39,955 nt of DNA from Methanofastidiosum sp964630765. GTDB lineage: Archaea; Methanobacteriota_B; Thermococci; Methanofastidiosales; Methanofastidiosaceae. The notes under the pieces are model-generated. The model was given only the letters and a program-made list of their open reading frames with translations. It was not told the DNA's origin and did not search any database. Position 1 is the first letter of the stretch; each line of letters opens with the position of its first letter. The position numbers were made by a program, and so were the translations under genes. The DNA lies in contig CAZVXE010000008.1 in NCBI GenBank assembly GCA_964630765.1, positions 1 to 39,955 of the forward strand. Reading direction: 5' to 3'. Below, piece after piece: positions 39,529-39,955 of the stretch.

Positions 39529-39955
39529 ATGGAAGAAGAACCTAAACAACAAATGAGTATGCCATTAATAGGTGATGATGCACCTAAATTTAAAGCGAAA
39601 ACTACAATGGGAGAAATAAATTTTCCAGACGACTATAAGGGTAAATGGGTAATATTTTTCAGTCACCCAGCAGACTTTACCCCGGTATGCACAACTGAAT
39701 TTATGACTTTTGCATCAATGCAGAAAGAACTCAAAGATTTAAATTGTGAGTTAATAGGATTATCAATAGATAGTATTTATGCCCACATAGCTTGGTTAAG
39801 AACTATAAAAGAAAAGATCGAATATAAAGGCATGAAAAATGTAGAAATTATGTTTCCAGTAATAGAAGACTTAAAGATGGATATTTCAAAAAAATTTGGG
39901 ATGGTCCAACCAAATGCATCTACAACTCAGGCGGTAAGGGCGGTATTCTTAATAG
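39529..39955 (+). CDS. Peroxiredoxin, Prx6-like (partial, runs off the window)
   Basis: The first 142 residues are present; the gene is cut by the window edge. A short N-terminal extension MEEEPKQQMSMP precedes the thioredoxin fold LIGDDAPKFKAKTTMGE. Peroxidatic Cys 54 lies in HPADFTPVCTTEF, and LIGLSIDSIYAHIAWLRTI is typical of the archaeal Prx6/AhpC-like group. The family reduces hydrogen peroxide and organic peroxides in the cytosol. The ATG has SD GGTGA 5 bases upstream. Whether it has the archaeal C-terminal extension with resolving Cys cannot be seen. Confidence 0.9.
   Translation, partial: MEEEPKQQMSMPLIGDDAPKFKAKTTMGEINFPDDYKGKWVIFFSHPADFTPVCTTEFMTFASMQKELKDLNCELIGLSIDSIYAHIAWLRTIKEKIEYKGMKNVEIMFPVIEDLKMDISKKFGMVQPNASTTQAVRAVFLI

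Noticed and set aside
1..39955. CRISPR arrays, insertion sequences, integrases or toxin-antitoxin pairs
   Set aside because: No regularly spaced repeats, transposase motifs, terminal inverted repeats or recognisable toxin genes were found.

Overview
The window is AT-rich DNA from an archaeon, and almost certainly from a methanogen. The archaeal evidence is TATA/BRE promoters, several of them apparently leaderless; the ftsZ-secE-spt5-rpl11-rpl1-rpl10-rpl12 cluster; PCNA, Fen1, RpoK and archaeal PheS/PheT; and both enzymes that make the glycerol-1-phosphate lipid backbone (EgsA and GGGP synthase). The methanogen evidence is the double ABC protein AtwA (component A2 of methyl-coenzyme M reductase activation) and McrC, with HypC/HypD for [NiFe] hydrogenase maturation. 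The composition and gene set would fit Candidatus Methanofastidiosum or a relative, but that is an inference. No transposon, CRISPR array, tRNA or 16S/23S rRNA was seen. One clear structural RNA, RNase P RNA, lies on the + strand at about 12981-13285.

Layout. 1-1600: two tandem half-size chromate-transporter genes with an odd in-frame tail containing two UGA codons. 1602-3212: atwA. 3393-5144: trmG10 and PCNA. 5211-11304: a minus-strand block of minD, a 67-residue membrane protein and a 1650-residue surface protein that has six Ig-like repeats, one membrane segment and a long charged cytoplasmic tail. 11428-12943: an archaeosortase-like protein facing a glycosyltransferase. 12981-14264: RNase P RNA, GGGP synthase and a PRC-barrel protein. 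14397-18461: argF, a Nip7-like PUA protein, a YkgJ-type Cys-cluster protein, a small secreted S-layer-domain protein and a TPR/beta-sandwich/J-domain fusion. 18506-23481: rlmE facing the ribosomal/transcription/secretion/ftsZ operon. 23620-28730: dtdA, a dolichol-kinase-like membrane protein, and an operon of an unknown Cys protein, pheS and pheT. 28978-32024: mcrC with an overlapping HAD phosphatase, facing an HTH gene, rpoK and fen1. 32025-32500: an AT-rich gap ending in an unannotated 36-residue membrane protein. 32497-38794: hypC, hypD, gamma-carbonic anhydrase, a MutS-like ATPase, DUF63, egsA and UPF0179, all on the minus strand. 38960-39955: a rhodanese lipoprotein and the start of a peroxiredoxin cut off by the window edge.

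Most of the window is core information processing and lipid or cofactor metabolism. The candidates for something new are: (i) the MinD / small membrane protein / giant surface protein block, whose cytoplasmic tail repeats look like docking motifs and whose promoter core shares 15 identical bases with the ftsZ promoter; (ii) the cytoplasmic TPR-J protein carrying a beta-sandwich of the kind found in the surface protein; (iii) a P-type-ATPase-like HAD phosphatase overlapping mcrC; (iv) a palindrome centred on the TATA box of the HTH gene upstream of rpoK. Two regulatory or structural RNA elements can be read directly: RNase P RNA, and an L1-binding hairpin inside rpl1 that matches the known Methanococcus autoregulatory site.
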